Part shown: piece by piece, positions 15,431-23,739 of the stretch
How positions within the stretch are numbered: position 1 is the first letter of the stretch
Layout of the letters: each line of letters begins with the position of its first letter
Position numbers and translations under genes: made by a program
The notes under the pieces: model-generated
Seen by the model: the letters and a program-made list of their open reading frames with translations, nothing else
Database searches by the model: none
Told to the model about the DNA's origin: nothing
NCBI GenBank assembly: GCA_027025255.1
Contig: JALVRC010000135.1
Coordinates: 4,330 to 30,055 of the forward strand
Direction: 5' to 3'
Length of the DNA stretch: 25,726 bases
Origin: Caldifarciminota bacterium
GTDB taxonomy: Bacteria > Hydrothermota > Tepidihabitantia > B3-TA06 > JALVRC01

Positions 15431-16651
15431 GTGATTTTTTTAACGATTAAAAATATCTATATCCTTTTAAGCTCAATGGCTCCTTACCTTCTCTTTGGAT
15501 ATATACTGGCAGGCATTTTACACATCCTTATTCCTGAACAAAAATTGTCTAATATATTAAGGGGGAAAACTGGTCCTATTAAAGCGAGTCTAATCGGTGT
15601 CCCCCTACCAATTTGCTCTTGTGGAGTTATTCCTCTCGCTGCACATTTAGAAAAGAACGGTGTTAAAAAAAGTGCTATACTCTCTTTCATCATATCCACT
15701 CCAACAACTGGAATAGAGAGTATCTTTGCAACTTACTCTTTGTTAGGTCCGATTTTTGCTCTTCTTAGACCTCTTATTGCTTTTATTACTGGTATCAGTA
15801 CAGGTTCATTCTATATGTTTATTACGAAAGATTATAAAAAAGAACCAGTAAAAGAAGCGTCAACAGCCTATAAAAAGAAAATTAAACCCGGACAAATAAT
15901 TTCAAAAATTTTTACTTATGCATTCTTTGATTTAGTTGAATCCAGTGGCAAATGGATTATTATAGGAATTATTGTAGGTGGAATAATAACAACTATTTTA
16001 CCTTCTAATTTGTATCTTATGAAAGATCTTGGAATCTTCTCCTACCCTATTATACTTATTATTAGTATCCCCCTCTACATCTGTGCAACAGGCTCTATCC
16101 CGATTGCAGCAGCTCTAATACAAAAAGGCTTCTCTTTAGGGGCGGCTTTTTTATTCCTTTTTGCTGGACCTGCTACAAATACTGCAACCCTTTCCTTTGT
16201 ATTGGGAAAACTTGGGAAAAAAACCTTTTTATTGTATATTTTAAGTATCCTGCTATTTGGTACTCTGGGAGGAATCATTCTTGACAGCTTTAACATTAAA
16301 CTGAATACTTTCACTTTACATATGCATAACAAAGAAACATCTATACTTTCCCATATATCTGCAATCCTAATTGGTGTTTTAATTTTAAGGGCAATTTTTA
16401 TAAAAACAGTAAATAAAATGAAAAAACAAGATGTAGACATGAAATTTAAACTACACGTACCCGATATAACATGTAAACATTGTAAACTAAGAATAGAGAA
16501 AGCGCTTTCTACTATAAAGGGTATAAACAATATAGAAATAGATATAGATAAAAAAACAGTTTTTGTTGATGCAGACGAAAAAACAGAAAAAACTGACATT
16601 ATCAAAGCCATTGAAAACGAAGGCTACACAGTAAAAGATGAAAACACGTAA
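15431..16651 (+). CDS. DUF318/YraQ-family permease with C-terminal heavy-metal-associated (HMA) domain
   Basis: 406 residues. Two homologous membrane halves are visible: PLPICSCGVIPLA (C62, C64) followed by STPTTGIES in the first, and CATGSIPIAAAL followed by AGPATNTATL in the second, as in the DUF318 permease family, which includes metal and organoarsenical effluxers. The last about 70 residues form an HMA ferredoxin-like fold with CKHC (C348, C351) that could bind Cu, Zn or a similar soft metal, so metal efflux is the likely role. The start is uncertain: GTG at 15431 has only a T-tract before it and no Shine-Dalgarno sequence; a TAGAAT at 15422-15427 might be a -10, but no good -35 is seen. 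An internal ATG at 15476 would cut into the first helix. Confidence 0.85.
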   Translation: MIFLTIKNIYILLSSMAPYLLFGYILAGILHILIPEQKLSNILRGKTGPIKASLIGVPLPICSCGVIPLAAHLEKNGVKKSAILSFIISTPTTGIESIFATYSLLGPIFALLRPLIAFITGISTGSFYMFITKDYKKEPVKEASTAYKKKIKPGQIISKIFTYAFFDLVESSGKWIIIGIIVGGIITTILPSNLYLMKDLGIFSYPIILIISIPLYICATGSIPIAAALIQKGFSLGAAFLFLFAGPATNTATLSFVLGKLGKKTFLLYILSILLFGTLGGIILDSFNIKLNTFTLHMHNKETSILSHISAILIGVLILRAIFIKTVNKMKKQDVDMKFKLHVPDITCKHCKLRIEKALSTIKGINNIEIDIDKKTVFVDADEKTEKTDIIKAIENEGYTVKDENT

Positions 16652-16711
16652 TCCCTCCCCTACTCTTAAAAAAAGTTAAAACCTACTTATTTGTAAAAAA
16701 CCTGCTGTTCT

Positions 16712-18010
16712 TTATTTTACCCTAACAAACCACATTCCATTTTTCTTATACATATATGCATAGTGTTTCCCATCTGAAGATAATCTAATCCATGTTAAAT
16801 CTTCAAATGGACCAAAAACCTCATTGTTAATATGAGCATAGTAGTTTCCATCCTTCATAAACACAAAAGCAAAACTTTTCCCATCATATGAAAGCGTCGC
16901 AGTCCATGCATTTTCAAAAGGGCCTAAAACTTTTTTACCTATCTGTACATACCATTCTTCGTTCTTTTTAAAAGCAAAGGAATAAGACTTCCCGTTGTTT
17001 GAAAGATTAACCCATCTAATCGTATCAAAAGCACCAAGCCTTTTTCTATCTATTTGAGCATACCACCTGCCATCCACCATATAGTTAAATGCATAGTGAT
17101 AACCTTTCTGTGATAACATAGGATCATCAATATATTCATAGGGTCCAAATTCTTTTTTATCAGACTTAAAATATTGCTCTTGAGCTTTCTCAAATTTGAA
17201 TGTAATATGTTTACCTTTTGAATCAATATCCATCCAACTAACATTATCATAAGGTCCTACTATATTGCCATCCTTCTGTACGTATATCTTCCATACGTTT
17301 CCATAAGTACCAAAAGCAAATAAATAGTGTTTTCCATCCTCTGAGAAGTATACCTCCCATGCGTAATCAAATGGACCAAGAATCTTCCCATCCACAACAG
17401 TATACCATAACTTGTCTTTTTTATAGGAAAATCCATAATGAAACCCTTTTCTGGATATATTCGGAGATTTAATCTCATCATACGGACCAAAAACAGCTGT
17501 GTCAACCTTTATAAAACATTCCTGTTCAGTGCAGTATGCATATGTAAAATGTTCTCCATTATCTGAAAAAATAACATCCCCTGCATCGTACTGAGGACCG
17601 TAAATCGCATCTCCATCAATATTCACATATTCACTTTTATTTTCTTTATATACAAATGCAAAATGCGTACCGTCATAAGAAAAGGTTGGGTTATTACTAT
17701 CGTAAAAAGGACCATAGCTCTTATTATTAACTAAAACAAATCTCTCTCTATACTGTTCATAAACAAATCCATAACTATTACCACCAGGGCTTAAAACAGG
17801 GGAGGTTAAATTATAGTAAGGTCCTAAAACTTTATCGTTTATTTGAGCAAACATATCTTTCTTATATTCAAACTTAAAAGTGTAGAAAAGTCCGTTTTCT
17901 GAAAGCCTTATATCCCATACATTCGTAAACGGGCCCAAGGTCTTTGCTTTAGTTTGAGCATTTACTAAAGTAAACAATACAAACAAAAAACCTGCTATAT
18001 ATCTTTTCAT
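16712..18010 (-). CDS. Exported repeat protein, eleven 37-residue repeats (probable beta-propeller)
   Basis: 432 residues. A normal signal peptide (MKRYIAGFLFVLFTLVNAQ) is followed by eleven tandem units of about 37 residues, filling the protein to its end. Each starts with [LYF]-G-P-[FY] (LGAF in unit 9; YGPQ and VGPY variants also occur), then a hydrophobic strand, LSxDGKHYAFxF, a charged turn and WYxxI. The pattern resembles WG/KWG-type repeats and suggests an all-beta propeller or rod in the periplasm or on the surface. No catalytic motif is seen; function is unknown, probably binding. The start has AGGAGT 5 nt upstream and a good promoter. Confidence 0.75.
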   Translation of the reverse strand: MKRYIAGFLFVLFTLVNAQTKAKTLGPFTNVWDIRLSENGLFYTFKFEYKKDMFAQINDKVLGPYYNLTSPVLSPGGNSYGFVYEQYRERFVLVNNKSYGPFYDSNNPTFSYDGTHFAFVYKENKSEYVNIDGDAIYGPQYDAGDVIFSDNGEHFTYAYCTEQECFIKVDTAVFGPYDEIKSPNISRKGFHYGFSYKKDKLWYTVVDGKILGPFDYAWEVYFSEDGKHYLFAFGTYGNVWKIYVQKDGNIVGPYDNVSWMDIDSKGKHITFKFEKAQEQYFKSDKKEFGPYEYIDDPMLSQKGYHYAFNYMVDGRWYAQIDRKRLGAFDTIRWVNLSNNGKSYSFAFKKNEEWYVQIGKKVLGPFENAWTATLSYDGKSFAFVFMKDGNYYAHINNEVFGPFEDLTWIRLSSDGKHYAYMYKKNGMWFVRVK

Positions 18011-18038
18011 TTTTTACTCCTATGTTTATTTTTAAATA

Positions 18039-18066
18039 AGTGTATAGATATTCTATGCATTGTCAA
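18039..18066 (-). promoter_or_regulatory. Promoter of the 37-residue-repeat protein gene
   Basis: Minus strand: -35 TTGACA (18061-18066), a 16-bp spacer, -10 TACACT (18039-18044). Predicted start near 18032 leaves about 22 nt of leader containing the AGGAGT site. Confidence 0.6.
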
Positions 18067-18129
18067 GCAACAGAAAATCTATAAAAGTAAGTCAGCTCAA
18101 TAAACTATTGTCATTTCAAAATCTTTTAC

Positions 18130-18157
18130 TTGACTTGAGAAAAAAATTACATATAAT
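18130..18157 (+). promoter_or_regulatory. Promoter of the HEAT-repeat gene
   Basis: -35 TTGACT (18130-18135), a 16-bp spacer, -10 TATAAT (18152-18157). The predicted start near 18164 coincides with the AAGGAGGT ribosome site (18163-18170), giving a leader of about 10 nt. Confidence 0.75.
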
Positions 18158-18173
18158 TACATAAGGAGGTAAA

Positions 18174-19838
18174 ATGATTTTTATACTTTTTTTAATGGTT
18201 AGCGAGGATGCATATCAAAGAGCTTTAATAAATATCAATAATGCAGATCCCTATATACGAGCAGGGGCTCTTGATACATTAGCCCACTCTTTCCATAAAG
18301 ATGAAATTAGTGGATATCTTATTAATGGCTTAAATGATCAAATGGATATTGTTAGAGCTGAGGCCTGCGAAGGGCTTGGTGAACTTTCGAACAGAAAATT
18401 TTCCCCCTATCTAATCAGGATGTTAAAAGACACATCATCTCTTGTTATTTATCATGCTGTATGGGCCTTAGGAATGCTAAAAGAAAAAGCACTTCTTGAT
18501 AGTCTTAATCTTATAAAAAGTAATGAATTAAGTGTAAAATATGCTATAGCCTGGGCAATAGGAGAAATAAAAGAGGAAAGGGGCACAAAATATCTTATAA
18601 ATATCTATAAACAAATAGATGATAAAAAAGTTAGGAAGGAAGTTTGCCTGGCTCTAAAAAAAATCGGAACAAAAAATGCAGGCAATGAAGCCTACCTTCT
18701 TTTAAAAAAAGAAAAGTCAAATTTCTATAAAAAACTTCTAATCTCTTCAATAAAAGATATTGATAAAAAATACAAAAAAAAGCTATTAAAACTTTTAAAG
18801 AAGCTATTAAAAACAAATGATCAAAACTTAAGAGAGGAAACTGCACTTCTCCTTGCACGGCTAAACGATCCATCATCTATTAAGATCCTTTCAACAATGA
18901 TAAACGATCCTTCCTGTAATGTAAGAATGAATGTGGTCAAGCAAATAGGATATCTTGAAACAGAGGATAGCAAAAACCTGCTTATAAAGACACTAAAGGA
19001 TAGTTGTGCAGAAGTTGTAGTTCTTTCTATCCTTGCATTAGCATCAAAAGGAGATACCAGTATTTATCCCTATATTTTCCCTTTTTTAAAAACTACTGAG
19101 CTTAGAATTTTAAAGGCTGCTATATACGCAACGGGTATTATTGGAAATAAAGAAGGGATAGACTATCTATGCAATAAAGAATTTGAAGATGTAAGGATAA
19201 GACAAACGCAAGCATGGGCATTAGGAGTTGCCTTTAAAAGATTTGATAATCAAAATATTATTAAGACACTTAATACTCTTTCTAATGATAGTGAATTTGA
19301 GGTTAGAAAAGCAGTAGCATCTTCTCTTGGATTTTTTAAAGACACCACATCAAGACATATTCTTATAAGACTTTTAGAAGATAGTGCATGGGAAGTTATT
19401 GAAAAAGCTCTGTATTCTATCTTATTTCGAAAGGACACTCTTGATGAAAATATATGGTTAAGATATATCAATGACAATTGGAGAATAATAAGATACTATG
19501 CAATCTTAGGGGGCTATAAAAAATATAATCAATGGAGAGAGTTAAAGAATGAGCATGAACCAATCATTTTAAATCTAATCGCCTATCTTAAGGCAATAGA
19601 GAATAACGATTTGAAATCCTCAAAAGAAAACTTACTAAAGGACTTTTATCTCAAACTTTACAGATATAAAAATGGAACGTACGAAAAGGACGATTTTATA
19701 AAAGAGATACAAACCCTTGATAAACTTCTCCTTATCCCAACACTTATGGACAAAGAGCTACTCTTAAGCATCTATAAAAAGAACATTTACAATGAAATAG
19801 GCCTGGAAGCTATAAGACTCTACTACCTTATAAAATGA
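18174..19838 (+). CDS. HEAT-repeat protein, possibly exported
   Basis: 554 residues, mostly tandem HEAT/PBS-lyase-type helical repeats of about 30 residues (recurring patterns such as VRAEACEGLGEL, VKYAIAWAIGEI, VRMNVVKQIGYL, VRKAVASSLGFF). Lysine-rich repeats lie in the middle (about 160-220). The last 100 residues are helical but without clear repeats. Such proteins are binding scaffolds; no enzyme motif is present. A short hydrophobic N-terminus (MIFILFLMVS) directly before the first helix may be a minimal signal sequence, otherwise the protein is cytoplasmic. The ATG follows AAGGAGGT. It is monocistronic by layout, as the next gene has its own promoter. Confidence 0.8.
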   Translation: MIFILFLMVSEDAYQRALININNADPYIRAGALDTLAHSFHKDEISGYLINGLNDQMDIVRAEACEGLGELSNRKFSPYLIRMLKDTSSLVIYHAVWALGMLKEKALLDSLNLIKSNELSVKYAIAWAIGEIKEERGTKYLINIYKQIDDKKVRKEVCLALKKIGTKNAGNEAYLLLKKEKSNFYKKLLISSIKDIDKKYKKKLLKLLKKLLKTNDQNLREETALLLARLNDPSSIKILSTMINDPSCNVRMNVVKQIGYLETEDSKNLLIKTLKDSCAEVVVLSILALASKGDTSIYPYIFPFLKTTELRILKAAIYATGIIGNKEGIDYLCNKEFEDVRIRQTQAWALGVAFKRFDNQNIIKTLNTLSNDSEFEVRKAVASSLGFFKDTTSRHILIRLLEDSAWEVIEKALYSILFRKDTLDENIWLRYINDNWRIIRYYAILGGYKKYNQWRELKNEHEPIILNLIAYLKAIENNDLKSSKENLLKDFYLKLYRYKNGTYEKDDFIKEIQTLDKLLLIPTLMDKELLLSIYKKNIYNEIGLEAIRLYYLIK

Positions 19839-19859
19839 ATTATTTTAAGTTCAATACGG

Positions 19860-19887
19860 TTGACTTTATAAAAATTATGTGTATAAT
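19860..19887 (+). promoter_or_regulatory. Promoter of the nfnAB unit
   Basis: -35 TTGACT (19860-19865), a 16-bp spacer, -10 TATAAT (19882-19887). Predicted start near 19894. This rules out an in-frame ATG at 19879, which would lie upstream of the transcript. Confidence 0.75.
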
Positions 19888-19908
19888 TTCTCAAAATCAG
19901 GAGGTTGC

Positions 19909-20745
19909 ATGTACAGGATAGTCAAGAAAGAAAAGATGAACGAAGCAGTAAATAAATTTGTAATAGAGGCTCCTCTTATAGCAAGAAAGAGAAAGCCAGG
20001 ACAGTTCATAATTCTACGTCTACATGAAAAAGGAGAGCGTATTCCTATAACAATAGCTGACTCAGATATAGAAAAAGGAACAATCACAATCTATGTCCAG
20101 AAAATAGGGAAAACCACATATGAGTTTGGAAGTTTTAAAGAAGGAGATTATATTTTAGATGTTTCCGGGCCTCTTGGTAATCCTACTCCTATTGAGAAAA
20201 AAGGAAATATTTATTGTATTGCTGGAGGAGTTGGGGCAGCTGAGATTTATCCAATAGCTAAGGCATATAAAGAAGAAGGGAACAATGTGTATGTTATAAT
20301 AGGAGCAAGAAATAAAGAATTGGTAATAATGGAAAAAGAATTTAAATCCTTTGCTGATGGCGTATATATAACAACGGATGATGGCTCATATGGCAGAAAA
20401 GGATTTGTGAGTGATGAACTTTTAGAACATATAAACAACAGGAAAATAGATGAAGTCATTGCTGTTGGACCTGCAATTATGATGAAGGTAATAAGCGAAC
20501 TAACATTAAAATACAAAATTCCCACGTTGTGCAGTCTTAATGCTATAATGATTGATGGAACAGGAATGTGTGGAGTTTGCAGGGTAGAAGTTGATGGTAT
20601 TACCAAGTACGCATGTGTTGACGGACCTGAATTTGATGCACATAAGGTAAATTTTGATTTACTGATGAAACGTTTAAAATCATATCTTGATGAGGAAAGA
20701 ATCTCTTTAGAACAATATAAACATATGATCGGAGAGAGGAGGTAG
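19909..20745 (+). CDS. nfnA: NfnA / SudB-like ferredoxin-NADP reductase small subunit
   Basis: 278 residues. The FAD-binding RIPITIAD (44-51), the nucleotide-binding GGVGAAEIYPIA (106-117) and a C-terminal [2Fe-2S] motif (D216, C221, C224, C236 within DGTGMCGVCRV and ACVDGPEFDAH) identify the small subunit of NfnAB/SudAB. The Asp plus three Cys ligand set is typical of the NfnA [2Fe-2S] cluster. In NfnAB this subunit exchanges electrons with NAD(H), while the large subunit handles NADP(H) and ferredoxin. The start at 19909 follows CAGGAGG and lies downstream of the promoter. One nucleotide separates it from the large-subunit gene. Confidence 0.92.
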   Translation: MYRIVKKEKMNEAVNKFVIEAPLIARKRKPGQFIILRLHEKGERIPITIADSDIEKGTITIYVQKIGKTTYEFGSFKEGDYILDVSGPLGNPTPIEKKGNIYCIAGGVGAAEIYPIAKAYKEEGNNVYVIIGARNKELVIMEKEFKSFADGVYITTDDGSYGRKGFVSDELLEHINNRKIDEVIAVGPAIMMKVISELTLKYKIPTLCSLNAIMIDGTGMCGVCRVEVDGITKYACVDGPEFDAHKVNFDLLMKRLKSYLDEERISLEQYKHMIGERR

Positions 20746-20746
20746 T

Positions 20747-22147
20747 ATGGCAAAAAAAATTCGCAAAACAAGAGTGGAAATGCCAAAACAAAACCCAAAA
20801 GGAAGGATAAAAAATTATAATGAGGTTGCTCTTGGATTTAGTGAAGAGAAAGCTATTGAAGAGGCAGAAAGATGTATCCAATGTCCTGATCCGACCTGTA
20901 TTAAGGGTTGTCCTGTAGAAATAAACATAAAAGGGTTCATTAAAAAAATCCAGGAGAAAGACTACGAAGGGGCATTATCTGTAATTCGTATAACAAACCT
21001 CTTACCTGGTATTTGTGGAAGAGTATGTCCTCAAGAAGAACAATGCGAAGAGGTATGTATTATGGGCAAAAGGTTTGAGCCTGTTGCCATTGGAAGACTT
21101 GAAAGATTTGTTGCAGATTTTGAAGTAGGGCAAGGCAAGAAACCAGAAATAAAACTACAGCCCTCTACAGGAAAAAAGGTAGCAGTTGTTGGCTCAGGGC
21201 CTGCTGGCCTAACTGTTGCCAGTGAACTTGCTCAAAAAGGACATAAGGTTGTTATTTTTGAAGCTCTACATAAACCAGGTGGAGTTCTCATTTATGGTAT
21301 TCCAGAGTTTAGATTACCCAAAAAAGTTGTAGAACAAGAAATAGAGAATCTAAAAGCAATTGGCGTTGAAATAAGACTAAATCATGTTATAGGTAAAATT
21401 TTAACAGTCAACGAGCTATTGGAAGATTTTGATGCTGTTTTTCTCGGTCTTGGTGCAGGGCTTCCTGCTTTTATGAAAATTCCAGGAGAAAATCTCATTG
21501 GTATCTATTCTGCAAACGAATTTTTAACAAGAATTAACCTTATGAAGGCTTACCTCTTCCCTGAGTATGATACACCAATAAAAGTGGGTAAAAAAGTAGC
21601 AGTAATTGGGGCTGGGAATGTCGCTATGGATGCTGTACGAAGTTCGTTACGACTTGGAGCGGAGGAAGCGCATATAATCTATAGAAGGTCCAGGAAGGAA
21701 ATGCCTGCACGTTTAGAGGAAATTGAAAATGCTGAGGAAGAAGGAGTGATTTTTGACCTGCTTGTAAATCCTATAGAATATATAGGCGATGAAAATGGAC
21801 GTGTAAAAGCGATAAAACTTATAAAAATGGAGCTTGGAGAACCAGATGATTCAGGAAGAAGAAGGCCTGTTCCTATTAAAGGTAGTGAATACTTGTTCAA
21901 TGTAGATACTGTTGTTGTTGCTATTGGCCAAAAGGCAAATCCTTTAGTAACATCAACAACACCGGACTTACAAACAAACAAATGGGGAAACATTAAAGCT
22001 GATGAATACGGAAGAACCAGTAAAAAAGGTGTCTTTGCAGGTGGTGATATTGTAACAGGAGCAGCTACTGTTATTCTTGCTATGGGAGCAGGAAGAAAAT
22101 CAGCGGTAGCTATTGATGAATATTTAAGGACTGGTAAATGGAAATAA
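20747..22147 (+). CDS. nfnB: NfnB / SudA-like large subunit (GltD-type flavoprotein)
   Basis: 466 residues. The N-terminal cluster domain has CIQCPDPTCIKGC (C43, C46, C51, C55) and ICGRVCPQEEQCEEVC (C90, C94, C100, C104), with the spacing usual for NfnB/GltD. An FAD fold (GSGPAG, 149-154), an NAD(P)H fold (VIGAGNVAMDA, 286-296) and FAGGD near 430 follow. Directly after nfnA, this is the large subunit of NADH-dependent reduced ferredoxin:NADP+ oxidoreductase, an electron-bifurcating cytoplasmic enzyme; a sulfide dehydrogenase activity is known for the same family. GAGGAGG precedes the ATG. Its C-terminal half is clearly paralogous to that of the operon-linked fusion protein. Confidence 0.92.
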   Translation: MAKKIRKTRVEMPKQNPKGRIKNYNEVALGFSEEKAIEEAERCIQCPDPTCIKGCPVEINIKGFIKKIQEKDYEGALSVIRITNLLPGICGRVCPQEEQCEEVCIMGKRFEPVAIGRLERFVADFEVGQGKKPEIKLQPSTGKKVAVVGSGPAGLTVASELAQKGHKVVIFEALHKPGGVLIYGIPEFRLPKKVVEQEIENLKAIGVEIRLNHVIGKILTVNELLEDFDAVFLGLGAGLPAFMKIPGENLIGIYSANEFLTRINLMKAYLFPEYDTPIKVGKKVAVIGAGNVAMDAVRSSLRLGAEEAHIIYRRSRKEMPARLEEIENAEEEGVIFDLLVNPIEYIGDENGRVKAIKLIKMELGEPDDSGRRRPVPIKGSEYLFNVDTVVVAIGQKANPLVTSTTPDLQTNKWGNIKADEYGRTSKKGVFAGGDIVTGAATVILAMGAGRKSAVAIDEYLRTGKWK

Positions 22148-22821
22148 TAGCACTTTTGATAGGTGGATTCAATGCCTATTTATTACCTCAGATTGATTTT
22201 GGTGGATATACAATAGACAAAGAAGATACAGCTGGCACCTTCCATACTTCATGGGGAGATGGTACTGCAAGCGCCAAAAGAGATAGTGTTTTCCCTGGCA
22301 TATTTATGGGTCTTAGAGGTGAAACTGGGTTTTCTCCTAATGCTTTTTTAAATATTCTTTTAAATATTGATTTTTCCTTTTCACAGACCTCTTACAATGT
22401 TTACCTTGATTACAACACGCCTATTCCTTACTATGGGAGTGGAAACCTTACCCTTACTTATCCGTATATACATACACACCTTGGTATAGGCCCTATTCTT
22501 AAAGCTGGATACAGGTATGTCTATGTAAAATTCGGCTTCTCTCTTGTTAATCACTGGATTACACCTGTCTTAAACAAATCGTATATTATGGATAATATTG
22601 TGGATATAATACTTTCGCAAAAAATATCTTTTGATACGTCTCCAAGACATTGTATAGGAGAGGATTTCCTTTTTGGCTTTGATTTTTATCCCTTTAAAAC
22701 CTCAAGACTTGCAATTGTCATTTCTCCCTCAATAAACTTCTATACAATTCCAACTGATACACTACCTCCTCCTACATCCTGGACAAATCTTAATCTATCT
22801 GTAGGCATTCAGGTATACTAA
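22138..22821 (+). CDS. Putative outer-membrane beta-barrel protein
   Basis: 227 residues of alternating hydrophobic/polar strands rich in Tyr, Phe and Gly, ending in the aromatic residue Tyr (LSVGIQVY), typical of small outer-membrane barrels. The N-terminus (MEIIALLIGGFNA) is a very short possible signal sequence. The length would suit about 8-10 strands. The ATG lies inside the end of the nfnB gene (10-nt overlap), so it is probably translated by coupling. I recognise no specific family. If it is indeed exported, the outer membrane implies a diderm cell. Confidence 0.55.
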   Translation: MEIIALLIGGFNAYLLPQIDFGGYTIDKEDTAGTFHTSWGDGTASAKRDSVFPGIFMGLRGETGFSPNAFLNILLNIDFSFSQTSYNVYLDYNTPIPYYGSGNLTLTYPYIHTHLGIGPILKAGYRYVYVKFGFSLVNHWITPVLNKSYIMDNIVDIILSQKISFDTSPRHCIGEDFLFGFDFYPFKTSRLAIVISPSINFYTIPTDTLPPPTSWTNLNLSVGIQVY

Positions 22822-22836
22822 CATCCATTTTTTTAA

Positions 22837-23739
22837 ATGAGAATAGGAATTATCGACGTAGGGTCTCAATCGGTCTTAATGTTTGTAACCTCCTACAGTA
22901 AAGAACAATGGATAGAGCCTTTAGATTTTGCAGAAGTAACAAAATTAGGCGAAGGATTCAAAGATAACCTTATCACATATAAAGCAGCAGAACAAACAAT
23001 TGGCTTGATTTGTAAATATAAACAAATTGCTAAAGAGCTTAATGTTAAAAAACTCTTCCTTCTTGGAACAATGGTGCTTCGGGAGGCAAAAAATAAAAAA
23101 ATGTTTATAGACAATCTTAAGAAAACGTGTAAATTGAATATAAATATTCTATCTCCTTATGAAGAAGCAAACTACTCATTCCTTGGTATCATAAAAAAGA
23201 AAAATGCACTTATAATAGATTTAGGAGGAGGTAGTTGTGAATTTATTTACGGCAATCAAGGCTCAATGAAACAGTTCTTCAGCCTAAAAATTGGCTCTCT
23301 CATACTCTTTAATATGTATAAAGAAGAAATGAAAGCCATTGATAGATACGTAAAAAACAAGCTTTCCAGTATTAAACTTCCTTCTTTTGATAACTATATA
23401 GCGATTGGCGGAACTATAACCACTCTTGCTTCTATTAAGTTGAATTTGCAAACATACAAGCCTCAACTTATTGAAGGAACAGTTCTTACTTACTCAGACA
23501 TTGAGCGGATACTAAAATCAATACTCCCTCTCACCAAAGAAGAAAGATTGCGCATAAAAGGCTTAGAAAGTGGAAGAGAAGAAATTATAACTGCTGGAGC
23601 AAAGATTTATCTTAGTATTATGGATTATTTTGATATTGATAAGTTTACCTTGAGCACTAGAGGGCTGAGGCATGGTGTAGCTTATGCTTTCTATAATAAC
23701 CTTCCATGTATAAGGAGGCTTAATGTTAACAATATTTAA
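22837..23739 (+). CDS. Ppx/GppA-family phosphatase-like protein
   Basis: 300 residues of the actin-like ATPase fold of Ppx/GppA. The first phosphate loop is IDVGSQSVLMFV (D7), the second IDLGGGSCEFI (127-137), the family GTMVLREAKN is at 77-86 and the region of the catalytic glutamate is SPYEEANYSFLG (E109/E110). It ends with STRGLRHGV. The family hydrolyses polyphosphate or pppGpp; the length fits the short, two-domain form. The neighbouring DUF47 and PiT genes support a phosphate or polyphosphate role. No Shine-Dalgarno sequence is seen in the 15-nt gap before the ATG. It overlaps the next gene by 17 nt. Confidence 0.85.
   Translation: MRIGIIDVGSQSVLMFVTSYSKEQWIEPLDFAEVTKLGEGFKDNLITYKAAEQTIGLICKYKQIAKELNVKKLFLLGTMVLREAKNKKMFIDNLKKTCKLNINILSPYEEANYSFLGIIKKKNALIIDLGGGSCEFIYGNQGSMKQFFSLKIGSLILFNMYKEEMKAIDRYVKNKLSSIKLPSFDNYIAIGGTITTLASIKLNLQTYKPQLIEGTVLTYSDIERILKSILPLTKEERLRIKGLESGREEIITAGAKIYLSIMDYFDIDKFTLSTRGLRHGVAYAFYNNLPCIRRLNVNNI

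Noticed and set aside
16075..16611. 178-codon minus-strand frame inside the permease gene
   Set aside because: Antisense to a well-supported permease plus HMA domain; low-complexity translation.
16712..18010. CRISPR or tandem DNA repeat
   Set aside because: The periodicity (about 111 bp) is visible in protein, and the DNA units are strongly diverged within one intact frame.
18011..18173. Possible small RNA or tRNA in the largest gap
   Set aside because: No cloverleaf or stable hairpin is visible; the gap is accounted for by two divergent promoters.
19879..19908. Upstream ATG for NfnA
   Set aside because: It lies in front of the -10 box; the ATG at 19909 has CAGGAGG and matches the family N-terminus.
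20247..20798. 183-codon minus-strand frame across nfnA
   Set aside because: Antisense shadow of a clear NfnA gene, with no recognisable motif or ribosome site.
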